Below, in pieces: positions 1 through 9,113 of a DNA stretch of 64,000 nucleotides. Within the stretch, counting starts at the first letter, position 1; every line of letters starts with the position of its first letter. The position numbers and the translations under genes are program-made. The stretch covers positions 1,116,001 through 1,180,000 of the forward strand of contig LN913013.1 in NCBI GenBank assembly GCA_001487125.1, read 5' to 3'. The notes under the pieces are model-generated. The model was not told the DNA's origin and did not search any database. It saw only the letters and a list, made by a program, of their open reading frames with translations. The stretch comes from Gabonibacter massiliensis. Lineage in GTDB: Bacteria; Bacteroidota; Bacteroidia; Bacteroidales; Marinifilaceae.

Positions 1-25
1 ATAAACATTAATAAATTCGACATAA

Positions 26-784
26 TTAACTATTTTGCGGTATAATACAAATACAATCTTTATGATGGAGTACTTCAACCTGAATATCATACAGATTCTC
101 AATGTTCTTCGGCGTATACACGGATTTTGGACCAAAAGCGAACACAGTCCCCCGTTTCAACATCAACGCTTTATTACAAAAACGAGCGGCCATATTCACA
201 TCGTGAATGGTAATGACAACTGTTATTCCTTCTGCCGAGAGTTGTTGCAAAAGATTCATCACTTTCATCTGGTGATTAATATCCAGATTGGCGATCGGTT
301 CATCCAGCAGCAAAATGGAAGGCTGCTGTGCCAAGGCTCTGGCAATGAATACGCGTTGTTGCTGTCCGCCGCTCAACGTATCCATATTTCTCATCGCTAT
401 CGGTTCCAGTTCCAAACGGGAAAGCAGACCGGCAACGATCTCCAGATCACCGGAAGAGGGTCTTCCCTTGATATAAGGTTTCCTACCCAACAATACGGTA
501 TCAAAAACATTTATTCCCATGGTGTTCTCTTCGGACTGAGGAATATAGGCCATCAGTCGGGACAATTCACGAGAAGAGATCCGAGCTAAAGACCGTCCTC
601 CTATCTCTATCTTGCCCTCATCCACTTTTAATATTCCATTCAGGCATTTCAGCAAAGTACTCTTGCCCGAACCGTTCTGACCTATAATAGCAATCATATC
701 TCCCGAATCCACGTCGAAAGTCACATTCCTCAAAGCCCATACGCCATTATAATGAAACGATATATTTTTTGTTTCTATTCGCAT
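26..784 (-). CDS. FecE-type ABC transporter ATP-binding protein
   Basis: This is the cytoplasmic ATPase of a metal-chelate/cobalamin-type importer (FecCDE/BtuCD class). The 252 residues show Walker A GQNGSGKST at 35-43, the signature LSGGQQQR at 137-144 and Walker B LLLDEP at 158-163. The length is normal for the family. It is the last gene of a four-gene minus-strand operon (receptor, binding protein, permease, ATPase) and overlaps the permease gene by 10 nt, which implies translational coupling. The family imports iron-siderophore, haem, cobalamin or nickel complexes. Nickel is suggested only by the divergent urease operon. The family call is firm; the substrate is open. Confidence 0.93.
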   Translation of the reverse strand: MRIETKNISFHYNGVWALRNVTFDVDSGDMIAIIGQNGSGKSTLLKCLNGILKVDEGKIEIGGRSLARISSRELSRLMAYIPQSEENTMGINVFDTVLLGRKPYIKGRPSSGDLEIVAGLLSRLELEPIAMRNMDTLSGGQQQRVFIARALAQQPSILLLDEPIANLDINHQMKVMNLLQQLSAEGITVVITIHDVNMAARFCNKALMLKRGTVFAFGPKSVYTPKNIENLYDIQVEVLHHKDCICIIPQNS

Positions 785-1839
785 GACGTTCTCCTCCGGA
801 TTAATAGAAATAAAAACAAAGGAACCCCCAGAAATGAAGTCAATATCCCGACCGGTAAAATAACAGGAGAAATGATCGTACGGGCGACCGTGTCACATAA
901 CAATAGAAATACACCTCCGAATACGGCAGAACCGGTGATCAGAAACTCCTCGTTATTGCCTATGCACTTTCTCACGATATGGGGGACGACAAGGCCCACG
1001 AAAGCAATAACACCGAAAAACGAAACAGCGACAGCCGTACATAGAGACGTGACCACTAATCCGACAATCCGGATTTTTTGGGGCTGCACCCCCATACTTC
1101 GGGCATAATCATCCCCTGATCTCAAAACTTTGTAATCCCATCGCTTTAAATAAAAGTAAAGAAGGGCAGGAATCAAAGCCGCTGTCATGAAAATCAGTTT
1201 ATACCAATCCCCCCGTCCTAAATCTCCAAAACTCCAAAAAACGATAGAAGCCAGTTGAACATTATTCGCCAAATATTGCATCACGGCGATACCTGCTCCG
1301 AACAGAGAGTTGATAATGACCCCCGAAAGAATAATGGTCTCTACGGAAGCCCTTTTTATTTGGGCCAAAAGTAATATAATGGCTAAACCCAAAAGGCTTC
1401 CTAAAAAAGCCGAAAAAGTAATCGTGTAAGGATTGCTAATCAAAAATAGATCCGAAGAACGGGCAATTTCACTACCTGCCTCTAAAAAAACAATTCCGAA
1501 AGAGGCTCCAAAAGCTGCCGCATTCGATATTCCCAAAGTATAAGGGGATGCCAACGGATTCCTCAGTAAAATCTGCATGATCGCTCCCGACATAGAAAGA
1601 ATAATCCCGGTAATCACAGCAGCCAAAATTCTCGGTAAACGGATATTAATCAAAATTTGCCGATTAAGCGAAGTCCCTTCCCCCCGTAGTAAAGCTACAA
1701 TATCTTCCCAACCTATCCGATGAGCCCCGGCAATCATAGCTATTCCCCCGATGAGAATCAGTAAAACAAACAGGAAAAAGATAAATTTCTTATTCCTGTT
1801 CCGGTATCCTTTATATTGCTTCAAAACATTTGGATTCAT
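775..1839 (-). CDS. FecCD-family ABC transporter permease
   Basis: This is an inner-membrane permease of the FecCD/BtuC family, 354 residues. It has a hydrophobic first helix at about 18-38 and repeated long hydrophobic segments consistent with about ten membrane helices. The conserved block RLPRILAAVITG follows the first periplasmic loop, and GFVVPHIVR-like text (here GLVVPHIVRKCIG) lies near the C-terminal coupling region. The start overlaps the end of the binding-protein gene by 4 nt and its own end overlaps the ATPase gene. It would pass the substrate from the periplasmic lipoprotein encoded upstream into the cytoplasm. Substrate unknown; a nickel or iron complex is likely. Confidence 0.92.
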   Translation of the reverse strand: MNPNVLKQYKGYRNRNKKFIFFLFVLLILIGGIAMIAGAHRIGWEDIVALLRGEGTSLNRQILINIRLPRILAAVITGIILSMSGAIMQILLRNPLASPYTLGISNAAAFGASFGIVFLEAGSEIARSSDLFLISNPYTITFSAFLGSLLGLAIILLLAQIKRASVETIILSGVIINSLFGAGIAVMQYLANNVQLASIVFWSFGDLGRGDWYKLIFMTAALIPALLYFYLKRWDYKVLRSGDDYARSMGVQPQKIRIVGLVVTSLCTAVAVSFFGVIAFVGLVVPHIVRKCIGNNEEFLITGSAVFGGVFLLLCDTVARTIISPVILPVGILTSFLGVPLFLFLLIRRRTSCE

Positions 1840-2918
1840 CGCTCTTTATCGAATATATTCTGATAATCTCCCCAATGTTTACGCAAAACGGTACCCACAG
1901 GTTTTCCCACGAAACGGGTTAAAATCTCATTTGCCTTGCCGGAAATGGAAATATCTTTAAACCGGTCGGGAAAAAGCACCTTTCCAGCATACCAGGCATT
2001 AATCAACATCACTTCAAAATTAGTATGGTTATTATTATAAGGCCACAACATATAGATCCGTTTCTCCTTATATGCCGTAAGCAGCTCATTCAATTCTTTC
2101 CGACGGTTAAAATCTTCCTGTACTAAAGGCCAACCCGATACATCCAGAAATATCACTTCAGGATCCCACTCCGCCAGTTGCTCCCAATCGATGTAGGTTC
2201 CGGTAATGGGAGAGGTATATGCCGAATCAATCCGGGAGGCGACATTATCAACTCCTAAGAATTCAAATGCGGCATAATAGGGATCCGTCGAGGTAATCCC
2301 CTTTTGTCCCTTGTAAGAAATAGCTCCCACGTATACGCGCTTAGATTTATCTGTCTCTTGTGTTCTTCTTCCGAGTTCTTCAATCTGCCGATCTACAAAA
2401 CGTATCAACGAATCGACCTGGTTTTCCGTCCGGAGTACCTTACCGATCAACCGAAGAGAATGATAAAAAACATCCCGCCTTTTTCCGATATCCCCGTACT
2501 CGATGGTAAATACGGGTATTCCGGTACGTCTTTGTAAATCGTCGGCATCCCCGGCAGTAGTGGTAGACATAAAGATCACATCCGGTTGAACCCCCATTAT
2601 TAATTCGGGATCCCCGCCCATGGAAGGACCGATGATCGCTTTTTCTCTCAATTCCGGATGAGCGAAAAGATGAGTGAATTCATTGTCTCTGGTCTCCTGC
2701 TCTTCGACTCCACAAATAAAAGGCACTCCGCCCGCATAGGTCACCAAACGTATAGCGGAAGCCCGAATACAGACGATCTTCCGTACAGTATCCGGTACTT
2801 CAACTTCACGCTGCAAAGCATCCGTGAACGAACGGACCGCTTTTTTCCCGCTCTTTTTCGATGCTCCTCCACAAGATATTAACAAACAAAAACAGAAAAA
2901 ATACACTAATCTATTCAT
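1836..2918 (-). CDS. Periplasmic metal-complex binding lipoprotein (FecB/BtuF fold)
   Basis: This is the 360-residue solute-binding component of the importer. The N-terminus is a lipoprotein signal with lipobox LISC (Cys16), followed by a Gly/Ser/Lys linker. The rest reads as a class III binding protein: FTDALQREVEVPDTVRKIVCI at the start of the first lobe, QPDVIFMST in the middle and WDPEVIFLDVSG in the second lobe. It overlaps the receptor gene by 4 nt upstream and the permease by 4 nt downstream. The ligand cannot be read from the sequence. The HTNFEVMLINAWYAGK region near the C-terminus could contribute metal-binding His residues, but that is inference. Confidence 0.88.
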   Translation of the reverse strand: MNRLVYFFCFCLLISCGGASKKSGKKAVRSFTDALQREVEVPDTVRKIVCIRASAIRLVTYAGGVPFICGVEEQETRDNEFTHLFAHPELREKAIIGPSMGGDPELIMGVQPDVIFMSTTTAGDADDLQRRTGIPVFTIEYGDIGKRRDVFYHSLRLIGKVLRTENQVDSLIRFVDRQIEELGRRTQETDKSKRVYVGAISYKGQKGITSTDPYYAAFEFLGVDNVASRIDSAYTSPITGTYIDWEQLAEWDPEVIFLDVSGWPLVQEDFNRRKELNELLTAYKEKRIYMLWPYNNNHTNFEVMLINAWYAGKVLFPDRFKDISISGKANEILTRFVGKPVGTVLRKHWGDYQNIFDKER

Positions 2919-4957
2919 CTCATCAGGTTTACAGCAAGTTTAACATTAAAAAGCCTTCCGGCCGAGATATAATCCTTCGTATTCATATGGCGATTGTTGA
3001 AAATATTCATAACCTCTCCTCCCACGTAAATCCGACGGTCAAAAAACCATTTCGACAATTGCACGTCCCAAACGGCAAAACCGGGAATAAAAGACAGATT
3101 GTCCTCCGTCGTGTATTGCTTGGTTTTATAACGCCCCCGAATCGTTGCGTTTACGATCCGCCCGGTCCACATGACGGTACCCTTAACCTGATGTTCGGGA
3201 GCATACGTCAACACCTTATCATTAAGCTCCGGTTTTTCATCAAATTGTTTTATCTTGGATTCATTATAGGAATAATTTACATTCATTCGCAATCCTATCG
3301 GCAGGGAATAATTCAAATCCATCTCTAATCCTTTCACGTGAACCTTGGATATATTCTGACGTTGATAAATATCTCTTTTCCCCCACATCTTTTCTCCGGT
3401 AGCGATATAGTATAAAAAATCTTTTCCCCGGGCATAGTAGAACGACGGAGAAAAAGAAAAATTTCCTAAAAAGCGGAATGTTCCCCCGATTTCGTAATTA
3501 TCCAATTTTTCCGGTCCCAGGTCGGGATTGGCAATTTTCGGACCGACCCACATCCAACCGGAACGGCATAAATCATCGAGGATAGAAGCTCTGAATCCTT
3601 TCGAGTAAGAGACATAAGCAGAGAGGTTTTCCATCGGATTATAACGTAAAGCCAAACGAGGAGAAAAATTCTCCCAACGATTGTTTTTCAGATTACCGTT
3701 GTACGTGTTAAAATCAGCCACGTTATCACCTATCGCTTCAAATCGTCCTTTGTGAAAATAAGCGTTATCGTAACGCAATGCTACCTGCAACCAGAATTTA
3801 TTGTTAAAAAACTGAAGCTCTTCCTGCACGAAAGCCGAAAGAAAAGTCATGGTACCCCTATTCAGTACCTTATCCGTAGAAGTCACGTAATAATCTCCTC
3901 CATCGACACTTCCGTTTTTATATTCCGCACCTATGCTGAAATGATTGTTCTTGCCGGAAAAAGTCACATGCAGGATAGCTCCCCAGTCATCCCGGTGCGA
4001 TTTTACATCAAAGCGCTGGTAGGAATCTTTCGTGATCCGCTCATCCAGCTTAAAATAGTCTTGTCTCTGGAAATACAAAGCCACATTATAGGTGAACGAT
4101 TTCTCCCCCCCGTAAAATCTCCCTTGAAACCGGTTATGATTAAAGTGGCGATACTCTCCGTCAGGAGCCTTTATTTTTTCCCCTTCCCCACGCTTATCTT
4201 TATACAAATCATAGGATACATCCACTTTAAACCATTCGGAAGGAGTATATAAAACCTTACCGTAAAAACCTCCTTCTTTCATAAAGCGAGCTACACTGTA
4301 ATCAGGATCGGTCCGCAAACTGTCCGGAACGTTATTAAATCCGCTACTTCTATTGTAATACCCAGAGACAAAGAGCGAAAACCGATCATTGATCTTGCTC
4401 GATATTCCCAAATGATAAAGCCAGGTTGCCAATGAGCCGTAAGACACGGATGCATTCACTAAAAAAGGACGTTCCGCTTTTTTACTTATAATATTTATCA
4501 CTCCTCCCATTGCATTATTCCCGTATAAAGAAGAACCGGGGCCTTTGAACACCTCTATTCTCTCGATATTGTCCACAGGAAGACTATTCCAGTTCACGGA
4601 CCCCTCGTCAGAAGTATTGATAGGAATTCCGTCAAACAATACCAAAGTCCGTCCCTGTTCATCCCCCGCCAATCCCCGGACACTGACATTCGTGTGCATC
4701 GTGCTCATACCGTTCGAACGAGTTGTGTTTACCCCGGAAAGCATAGAAAGGATGTCATCGACACTCAAGGCCGGACTATGCCTCAATACCAACGGCGTAA
4801 TAACATCAATACGACCCGGACTCTGAGTCAATGGACGTTCAGCCCGTGATCCGGTCACAATAACCTCTTGCAAATTCAATACGGTATCCACCTTTTCTTT
4901 TTGGGCAAACACGCTTACTACAAACAACAGAAACGGAACGAAAATAAATTTCTTCAT
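2915..4957 (-). CDS. TonB-dependent outer-membrane receptor
   Basis: This is a 680-residue TonB-dependent receptor. A signal peptide (about residues 1-19, ending VFAQ) is followed by a TonB-box-like LQEVIVTGSR, a plug domain with DDILSMLSGV, VSVRGLAG, LFDGIPIN and GNNAMGGVINIISK, and a long beta-barrel ending in NVKLAVNLMR. No SusD partner or carboxypeptidase-like N-terminal extension is present, so this is a cofactor or metal-complex receptor and not a glycan one. It is the first gene of the importer operon. The closest functional analogues by context are receptors for siderophores, cobalamin or nickel complexes. No cobalamin riboswitch was seen upstream, and the divergent urease genes make nickel a reasonable candidate. 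Confidence 0.9.
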   Translation of the reverse strand: MKKFIFVPFLLFVVSVFAQKEKVDTVLNLQEVIVTGSRAERPLTQSPGRIDVITPLVLRHSPALSVDDILSMLSGVNTTRSNGMSTMHTNVSVRGLAGDEQGRTLVLFDGIPINTSDEGSVNWNSLPVDNIERIEVFKGPGSSLYGNNAMGGVINIISKKAERPFLVNASVSYGSLATWLYHLGISSKINDRFSLFVSGYYNRSSGFNNVPDSLRTDPDYSVARFMKEGGFYGKVLYTPSEWFKVDVSYDLYKDKRGEGEKIKAPDGEYRHFNHNRFQGRFYGGEKSFTYNVALYFQRQDYFKLDERITKDSYQRFDVKSHRDDWGAILHVTFSGKNNHFSIGAEYKNGSVDGGDYYVTSTDKVLNRGTMTFLSAFVQEELQFFNNKFWLQVALRYDNAYFHKGRFEAIGDNVADFNTYNGNLKNNRWENFSPRLALRYNPMENLSAYVSYSKGFRASILDDLCRSGWMWVGPKIANPDLGPEKLDNYEIGGTFRFLGNFSFSPSFYYARGKDFLYYIATGEKMWGKRDIYQRQNISKVHVKGLEMDLNYSLPIGLRMNVNYSYNESKIKQFDEKPELNDKVLTYAPEHQVKGTVMWTGRIVNATIRGRYKTKQYTTEDNLSFIPGFAVWDVQLSKWFFDRRIYVGGEVMNIFNNRHMNTKDYISAGRLFNVKLAVNLMR

Positions 4958-5176
4958 GTCACATAATTTTGATTTGACTATCCCTGCTCATACGGCATAC
5001 AAATCCTAAATGTTCGAACAACGATCTCGTAAACCCGAATCATGTTTATAATTATTTCTGATGATATTTGAAACATGACTTTATCCCAAGCGTATATGAA
5101 CAGTGGAGTTCATTGAGGTATAAACTTCATGAATCAGAGAGTTTTAATCAATTTTATTCACTAAAAGTAAAAGAGT
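4958..5176. promoter_or_regulatory. Divergent control region between importer and urease operons, with palindromes
   Basis: These 219 bp separate two divergent operons. The perfect palindrome TGTTCGAACA lies at 5011-5020. A second inverted repeat, ATGAAC-N6-GTTCAT, lies at 5096-5113. A third pair is CATGTTT at 5041-5047 with AAACATG at 5071-5077. The first two share GTTC/GAAC half-sites, which would suit a dimeric regulator. GATATTTG at 5063-5070 resembles the -7 element for urease. No match to the E. coli NikR operator (GTATGA-N16-TCATAC) was found. Operator function is inference. Confidence 0.45.
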
Positions 5177-5479
5177 ATGCATTTAACGCCAAAAGAAATT
5201 GATAAGCTAATGCTATTATCACTTGGAGCTATTGCCGGACGGCGTAAAGAAAAAGGGCTTAAATTGAATTATCCGGAAGCTGTTGCCTACATCAGTTCAG
5301 CAGCTTTGGAGGGGGCAAGAGAAGGCAAAACATTAGAGGAAGTAATGACCGACTCCACTAAAGTTTTAACGAAAGACGATGTAATGGAGGGAGTTGCCGA
5401 TATGATCTCTCTGATACAGGTAGAGGCGGTTTTTACCGACGGTAGCCGTCTGGTTAGTATTCATCAACCTATCAAGTAG
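5177..5479 (+). CDS. ureA: Urease subunit gamma
   Basis: UreA is the gamma subunit of the nickel-dependent urease that hydrolyses urea to ammonia and carbamate. The 100-residue length is the norm for the free gamma subunit. Recognisable blocks are [14 protein letters not shown] at the start, [10 protein letters not shown] near 37 and the C-terminal [18 protein letters not shown]. An AAAAGAG stretch lies just upstream of the ATG. It is the first gene of the operon, with only 6 bp before ureB. It packs with UreB and UreC to form the trimer-based holoenzyme in the cytoplasm. Very secure call. Confidence 0.98.
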   Translation: MHLTPKEIDKLMLLSLGAIAGRRKEKGLKLNYPEAVAYISSAALEGAREGKTLEEVMTDSTKVLTKDDVMEGVADMISLIQVEAVFTDGSRLVSIHQPIK

Positions 5480-5485
5480 AAAATC

Positions 5486-5989
5486 ATGGAGGATAAAAAA
5501 CAAAAGGGTGCTCCCGCACCTAAAGAGATTACACCGGGATTTACACCTAAACAGTATGTTCCCGTCGGAGGAGAAATCTTATCTACTGACCCCATCGTGT
5601 ATAATGAAGGCAGATATACGGCAAAATTAATCGTTCATAATACTGGAGACCGTCCTATTCAAGTGGGCTCTCATTTTCATTTTTTCGAGGTGAACCGTTA
5701 TCTGGAATTCGACCGGGCCGCTGCATTCGGATGCCATTTGAATATTCCTGCCACGACTGCCATTCGTTTCGAACCGGGAGACGAAAAAGAGGTAGAAGTC
5801 GTTGCTTACTCCGGTAAACAATACGTGATAGGCTTTAACGGACTCGTGCAAGGATATACCGGAAGTGAAGATGCTCCTACTTATTACCCGAGGAGAATGC
5901 AGGCGACAGAAAATGTCAGAAGGTTAGGCTTCAAAGTTATAGATGAAACGACCGCCGAAGCAAATCTAAAAAAACAACCCAAAAAATAA
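5486..5989 (+). CDS. ureB: Urease subunit beta, extended form
   Basis: UreB is the beta subunit of urease. The conserved core is present: [31 protein letters not shown]-like [19 protein letters not shown] and [11 protein letters not shown]. At 167 residues it is longer than the usual 100-120. There is a Lys/Pro-rich N-terminal extension of about 22 residues and a C-terminal tail of about 40 residues after the GFNGLV block. The extensions resemble those that link gamma/beta fusions or stabilise oligomers in some bacteria, but their role here is unknown. It lies between ureA and ureC with 6-bp gaps on both sides, so the three structural subunits are tightly co-transcribed. Confidence 0.97.
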   Translation: MEDKKQKGAPAPKEITPGFTPKQYVPVGGEILSTDPIVYNEGRYTAKLIVHNTGDRPIQVGSHFHFFEVNRYLEFDRAAAFGCHLNIPATTAIRFEPGDEKEVEVVAYSGKQYVIGFNGLVQGYTGSEDAPTYYPRRMQATENVRRLGFKVIDETTAEANLKKQPKK

Positions 5990-5995
5990 CGTAAT

Positions 5996-7714
5996 ATGGC
6001 ACAGATAACGAGACAACAATATAATGATCTTTACGGCCCGACCGTAGGGGATAAAATCCGTTTAGGCGATACAGATCTCTACGTGGAAATCGAAAAAGAC
6101 CTTTGCGTATACGGGGATGAAGTGATCTACGGGGGAGGAAAAACCTTGCGCGACGGCATGGGACTGGCAAATACCTTAACTTCCGAAGGAGGAACCCTTG
6201 ATCTTGTCATCACCAATGTAACGATTATCGATCCGAAATTAGGAGTCATCAAAGCCGACGTCGGCATCAAAGACGGAAAAATCGCCGGAATCGGCAAAGC
6301 CGGGAATCCGAATATCATGCAAGGGGTAACCCCGGAATTGGTTACAGGAGCCGCCACGGACGCCATTTCGGGAGAGCACCTTATTTTGACAGCCGCTGCT
6401 ATTGACGGGCACGTACACATGATCGCTCCGCAGCAAGCTTACCATTGTTTGAGCAATGGAGTTACGACCCTCGTCGGCGGTGGTGTCGGTCCGACAGACG
6501 GAACGAACGGGACAACCATAACTTCCGGTACCTGGAATATGAAAAGGATGCTACAGGCCATTGACGGGCTCCCCGTAAACTACGGGTTCCTCGGGAAAGG
6601 CAACTGTTCGGTACGTCGTCCATTAGTCGAACAGATGTTAGCTGGAGCATGCGGTTTCAAGATTCACGAAGATTGGGGAAGTACACCCGCCGCCATTCGG
6701 GAGACCATGGGAGTAGCTGACGAGTTCGACGTACAAGTCGCGATTCATACCGATACCTTAAACGAAAGCGGCTTCGTTGAAGACACGATCGCTGCTATCG
6801 ACGGTAGAACTATCCATACCTATCACACGGAAGGAGCCGGAGGAGGACATGCTCCGGACTTGCTGAAAGTAGCTTCCTTAGCCAACGTGTTACCCTCTTC
6901 AACAAACCCGACACTACCGTTCGGTATCAACTCACAGGCCGAATTGTTCGATATGATCATGGTATGTCATAATCTGAACCCCAAGATTCCGTCTGACGTA
7001 TCTTTTGCGGAAAGCCGTGTTCGTCCGGAAACACAAGCAGCCGAAAACGTGCTGCACGATTTGGGCGTAATCTCCATGATCTCTTCCGATTCGCAAGCAA
7101 TGGGACGTGTAGGAGAAAATTTCATGAGAGCCTTCCAGATGGCAAGTTACATGAAACAGGTAAGAGGTAAACTCAGCGAAGATTCCGCAGAGAATGACAA
7201 CTTCCGGGTATTACGTTATTTAGCCAAGCTGACCATCAATCCGGCTATCACATACGGATTCTCAGATATTTTAGGATCTATCGAGAAAGGAAAAATGGCC
7301 GACCTCGTACTGTGGGAACCTCAATTCTTCGGTACCAAACCCAAATTAGTTCTCAAGGGAGGTATGATTAACTGGGCAATTATGGGAGATCCGAATGCCT
7401 CGTTACCGACTCCTCAACCGGTGTATTACCGACCGATGTACGGAAGTTTCGGTTCAGCTATGCCCAATAGCTGCATCTCATTCGTTTCACGAGCTTCCCA
7501 CGATGCGGGTATCAAGGAAAAATACGGACTCCAAAGAATCGTATACCCCGTGCACGGTTGCCGGCAAATCGGCAAACCCCATATGGTACTCAACGGGAAC
7601 ATGCCTAAAATCGATATCAATCCGGAAACGTTCGAGGTACTTGTGGACGGTAAAAGTGCTTACATCCCAACCGCCAAGAAATTCCCGCTGGCACAATTAT
7701 ATTGGTTTAGTTAA
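5996..7714 (+). CDS. ureC: Urease subunit alpha (catalytic)
   Basis: UreC is the catalytic subunit, holding the two Ni(II) ions. All expected ligands are visible: His139 and His141 (GHVHM), Lys222 to be carbamylated with His224 (GFKIHEDWG), His251, His277 ([12 protein letters not shown]), the flap Cys324-His325 (VCHNLN) and Asp365 ([12 protein letters not shown]). The 572-residue length is normal for the family. No key residue is missing, so the enzyme should be active once matured by UreEFGD encoded downstream. Activity depends on nickel supply, which ties it functionally to UreE/UreG and perhaps to the divergent importer. Confidence 0.99.
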   Translation: MAQITRQQYNDLYGPTVGDKIRLGDTDLYVEIEKDLCVYGDEVIYGGGKTLRDGMGLANTLTSEGGTLDLVITNVTIIDPKLGVIKADVGIKDGKIAGIGKAGNPNIMQGVTPELVTGAATDAISGEHLILTAAAIDGHVHMIAPQQAYHCLSNGVTTLVGGGVGPTDGTNGTTITSGTWNMKRMLQAIDGLPVNYGFLGKGNCSVRRPLVEQMLAGACGFKIHEDWGSTPAAIRETMGVADEFDVQVAIHTDTLNESGFVEDTIAAIDGRTIHTYHTEGAGGGHAPDLLKVASLANVLPSSTNPTLPFGINSQAELFDMIMVCHNLNPKIPSDVSFAESRVRPETQAAENVLHDLGVISMISSDSQAMGRVGENFMRAFQMASYMKQVRGKLSEDSAENDNFRVLRYLAKLTINPAITYGFSDILGSIEKGKMADLVLWEPQFFGTKPKLVLKGGMINWAIMGDPNASLPTPQPVYYRPMYGSFGSAMPNSCISFVSRASHDAGIKEKYGLQRIVYPVHGCRQIGKPHMVLNGNMPKIDINPETFEVLVDGKSAYIPTAKKFPLAQLYWFS

Positions 7715-7731
7715 CATTTAAATTCATCGAT

Positions 7732-7775
7732 AGGTTGCCTTTAAGTCTTCCGTCCGAAAACTTGTAAGGCAACCT
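7732..7775 (+). promoter_or_regulatory. Intercistronic hairpin between ureC and ureE
   Basis: AGGTTGCCTT at 7732-7741 and AAGGCAACCT at 7766-7775 form a perfect 10-bp stem. An AAG/CTT pairing lies inside the loop. The hairpin fills the 81-bp gap between structural and accessory genes. After the stem comes TCTTTACT, which is only weakly T-rich. It may be a partial terminator or an mRNA-stabilising 3' end that favours subunit over chaperone production. That role is inference. Confidence 0.5.
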
Positions 7776-7795
7776 TCTTTACTAATTATACTCGT

Positions 7796-8389
7796 ATGCA
7801 AATATTCTCTGAAGTTATCGGAAACATGATATCCGACCCTACTTGGGCGGAAAAACTCAAAAATAGCGCAATAACCTACCTCGATTTGGACCAATGGACA
7901 GCTCAAAAAAGTCGTTTTATCGCTAAAAGCGACCATGCCGAATATGCAGTCGCCCTGAAACGTCACTCCCAAATTGAAAATGGGGATGTTCTGGAGTACA
8001 ACCCGGAAAGCAATAGCGCTGTCGTAATTCGAATCGACCTCAAACCTGTCCTTGTCATAGAATTGAAAAAAATAGCACAGAAAAAACCGGAAGAAATCAT
8101 ACGTAAATGTATCGAAATAGGACACGCCATCGGTAACCAACACTGGCCGGCCATTGTCAAAAAAGATAAATTATACGTACCGTTAACGGTAGACAAAAAA
8201 GTAATGACCAGTGTTATGGATACCCATCATTTCGAAGACATCACCTATGAATTCCAACCGGGTAAAGAGGTGATTCCATTCCTCGCACCTCACGAAATTC
8301 GCCAACTTTTCGGAGGAAGTACACAAGAAATACCACATCATCATCACGAACACGGACACACAGGTCATTCGCATGAAGTTTTACATTGA
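7796..8389 (+). CDS. ureE: Urease accessory protein UreE (nickel metallochaperone)
   Basis: UreE binds nickel and delivers it to the UreG-containing maturation complex. The 197 residues contain the peptide-binding N-terminal domain and the metal-binding domain with GNQHWPAIV near 117-125. A histidine-rich C-terminal tail (HHHHEHGHTGHSHEVLH) follows. The His-rich tail is typical of nickel-storing UreE variants. It is the first accessory gene after the hairpin and is followed 12 bp later by ureF. Secure call. Confidence 0.96.
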   Translation: MQIFSEVIGNMISDPTWAEKLKNSAITYLDLDQWTAQKSRFIAKSDHAEYAVALKRHSQIENGDVLEYNPESNSAVVIRIDLKPVLVIELKKIAQKKPEEIIRKCIEIGHAIGNQHWPAIVKKDKLYVPLTVDKKVMTSVMDTHHFEDITYEFQPGKEVIPFLAPHEIRQLFGGSTQEIPHHHHEHGHTGHSHEVLH

Positions 8390-8401
8390 AAATTCAATAC
8401 T

Positions 8402-9094
8402 ATGATTGACGAAATTACCAGGTTGATGCGAATTCTCGAATTTTCGGACTCCGCATTTCCCGTCGGTACCTTCTCTTTTTCCAACGGATTGGAAACAGCT
8501 GCCTTTGAAAATATCGTATCCGATGCTTACAGTCTCGAACAATATACGCGCACGGCTGTCCAACAAACCATATATAGCGATGCCATCGCCGCACTCATCG
8601 CCTTTCGGGCAACCGCCGAAAACGACTACGCACTCGTAAAAGAGGCGGATCAACAGATCATGTGGTGCAAAATGAATGAAGAAGCTCGCTTAATGCTTAC
8701 CCGAATGGGGAAAAAAATGGCGGAAATAAGTATTCAGATCGCCGAAACTCCTCTCATGAATCAATGGTTAAAAGACATATTTGATCAAAAGGTTCCCGGC
8801 ACCTATCCGATTGCACAAGCCATCTTTTTCCAGCAAAACGGATTGCATGAAAAGGATCTCTTCGTCTCTATCGAGTACGGCATCATAAATATGATACTGA
8901 ATGCGGCTTTACGATGTGTAAAAGTATCCCATTACGAAACCCAATCCATTCTATACCGGCTTTGTTCCATGGCCGCTTCGGATTATGAGAATATAAAAGA
9001 GATGACTTTCGACGATATGAGAACATTTGCACCGGAAATGGACATCATGGCTTCATTACATGAAAAAGGAAAAATGAGAATGTTTATGAATTAA
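8402..9094 (+). CDS. ureF: Urease accessory protein UreF
   Basis: UreF is the all-helical accessory protein. It bridges UreD and UreG in the urease activation complex and regulates the UreG GTPase. The 230 residues carry the family opening LRILEFSDSAFPVGTFSFSNGLE and the C-terminal YETQSILYRL region. The gene sits 12 bp after ureE and 19 bp before ureG, within a single accessory block. Nothing unusual is visible. Confidence 0.95.
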   Translation: MIDEITRLMRILEFSDSAFPVGTFSFSNGLETAAFENIVSDAYSLEQYTRTAVQQTIYSDAIAALIAFRATAENDYALVKEADQQIMWCKMNEEARLMLTRMGKKMAEISIQIAETPLMNQWLKDIFDQKVPGTYPIAQAIFFQQNGLHEKDLFVSIEYGIINMILNAALRCVKVSHYETQSILYRLCSMAASDYENIKEMTFDDMRTFAPEMDIMASLHEKGKMRMFMN

Positions 9095-9113
9095 CGAATA
9101 AAAATATACCCAT

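Noticed and set aside
4981-5000. TCATAC/GCATAC words as a NikR site
   Set aside because: The matching GTATGA half-site at the required 16-nt spacing is absent.
4958-5176. Cobalamin riboswitch before the TonB receptor
   Set aside because: No B12-box-like conserved text or adequate leader length is visible.
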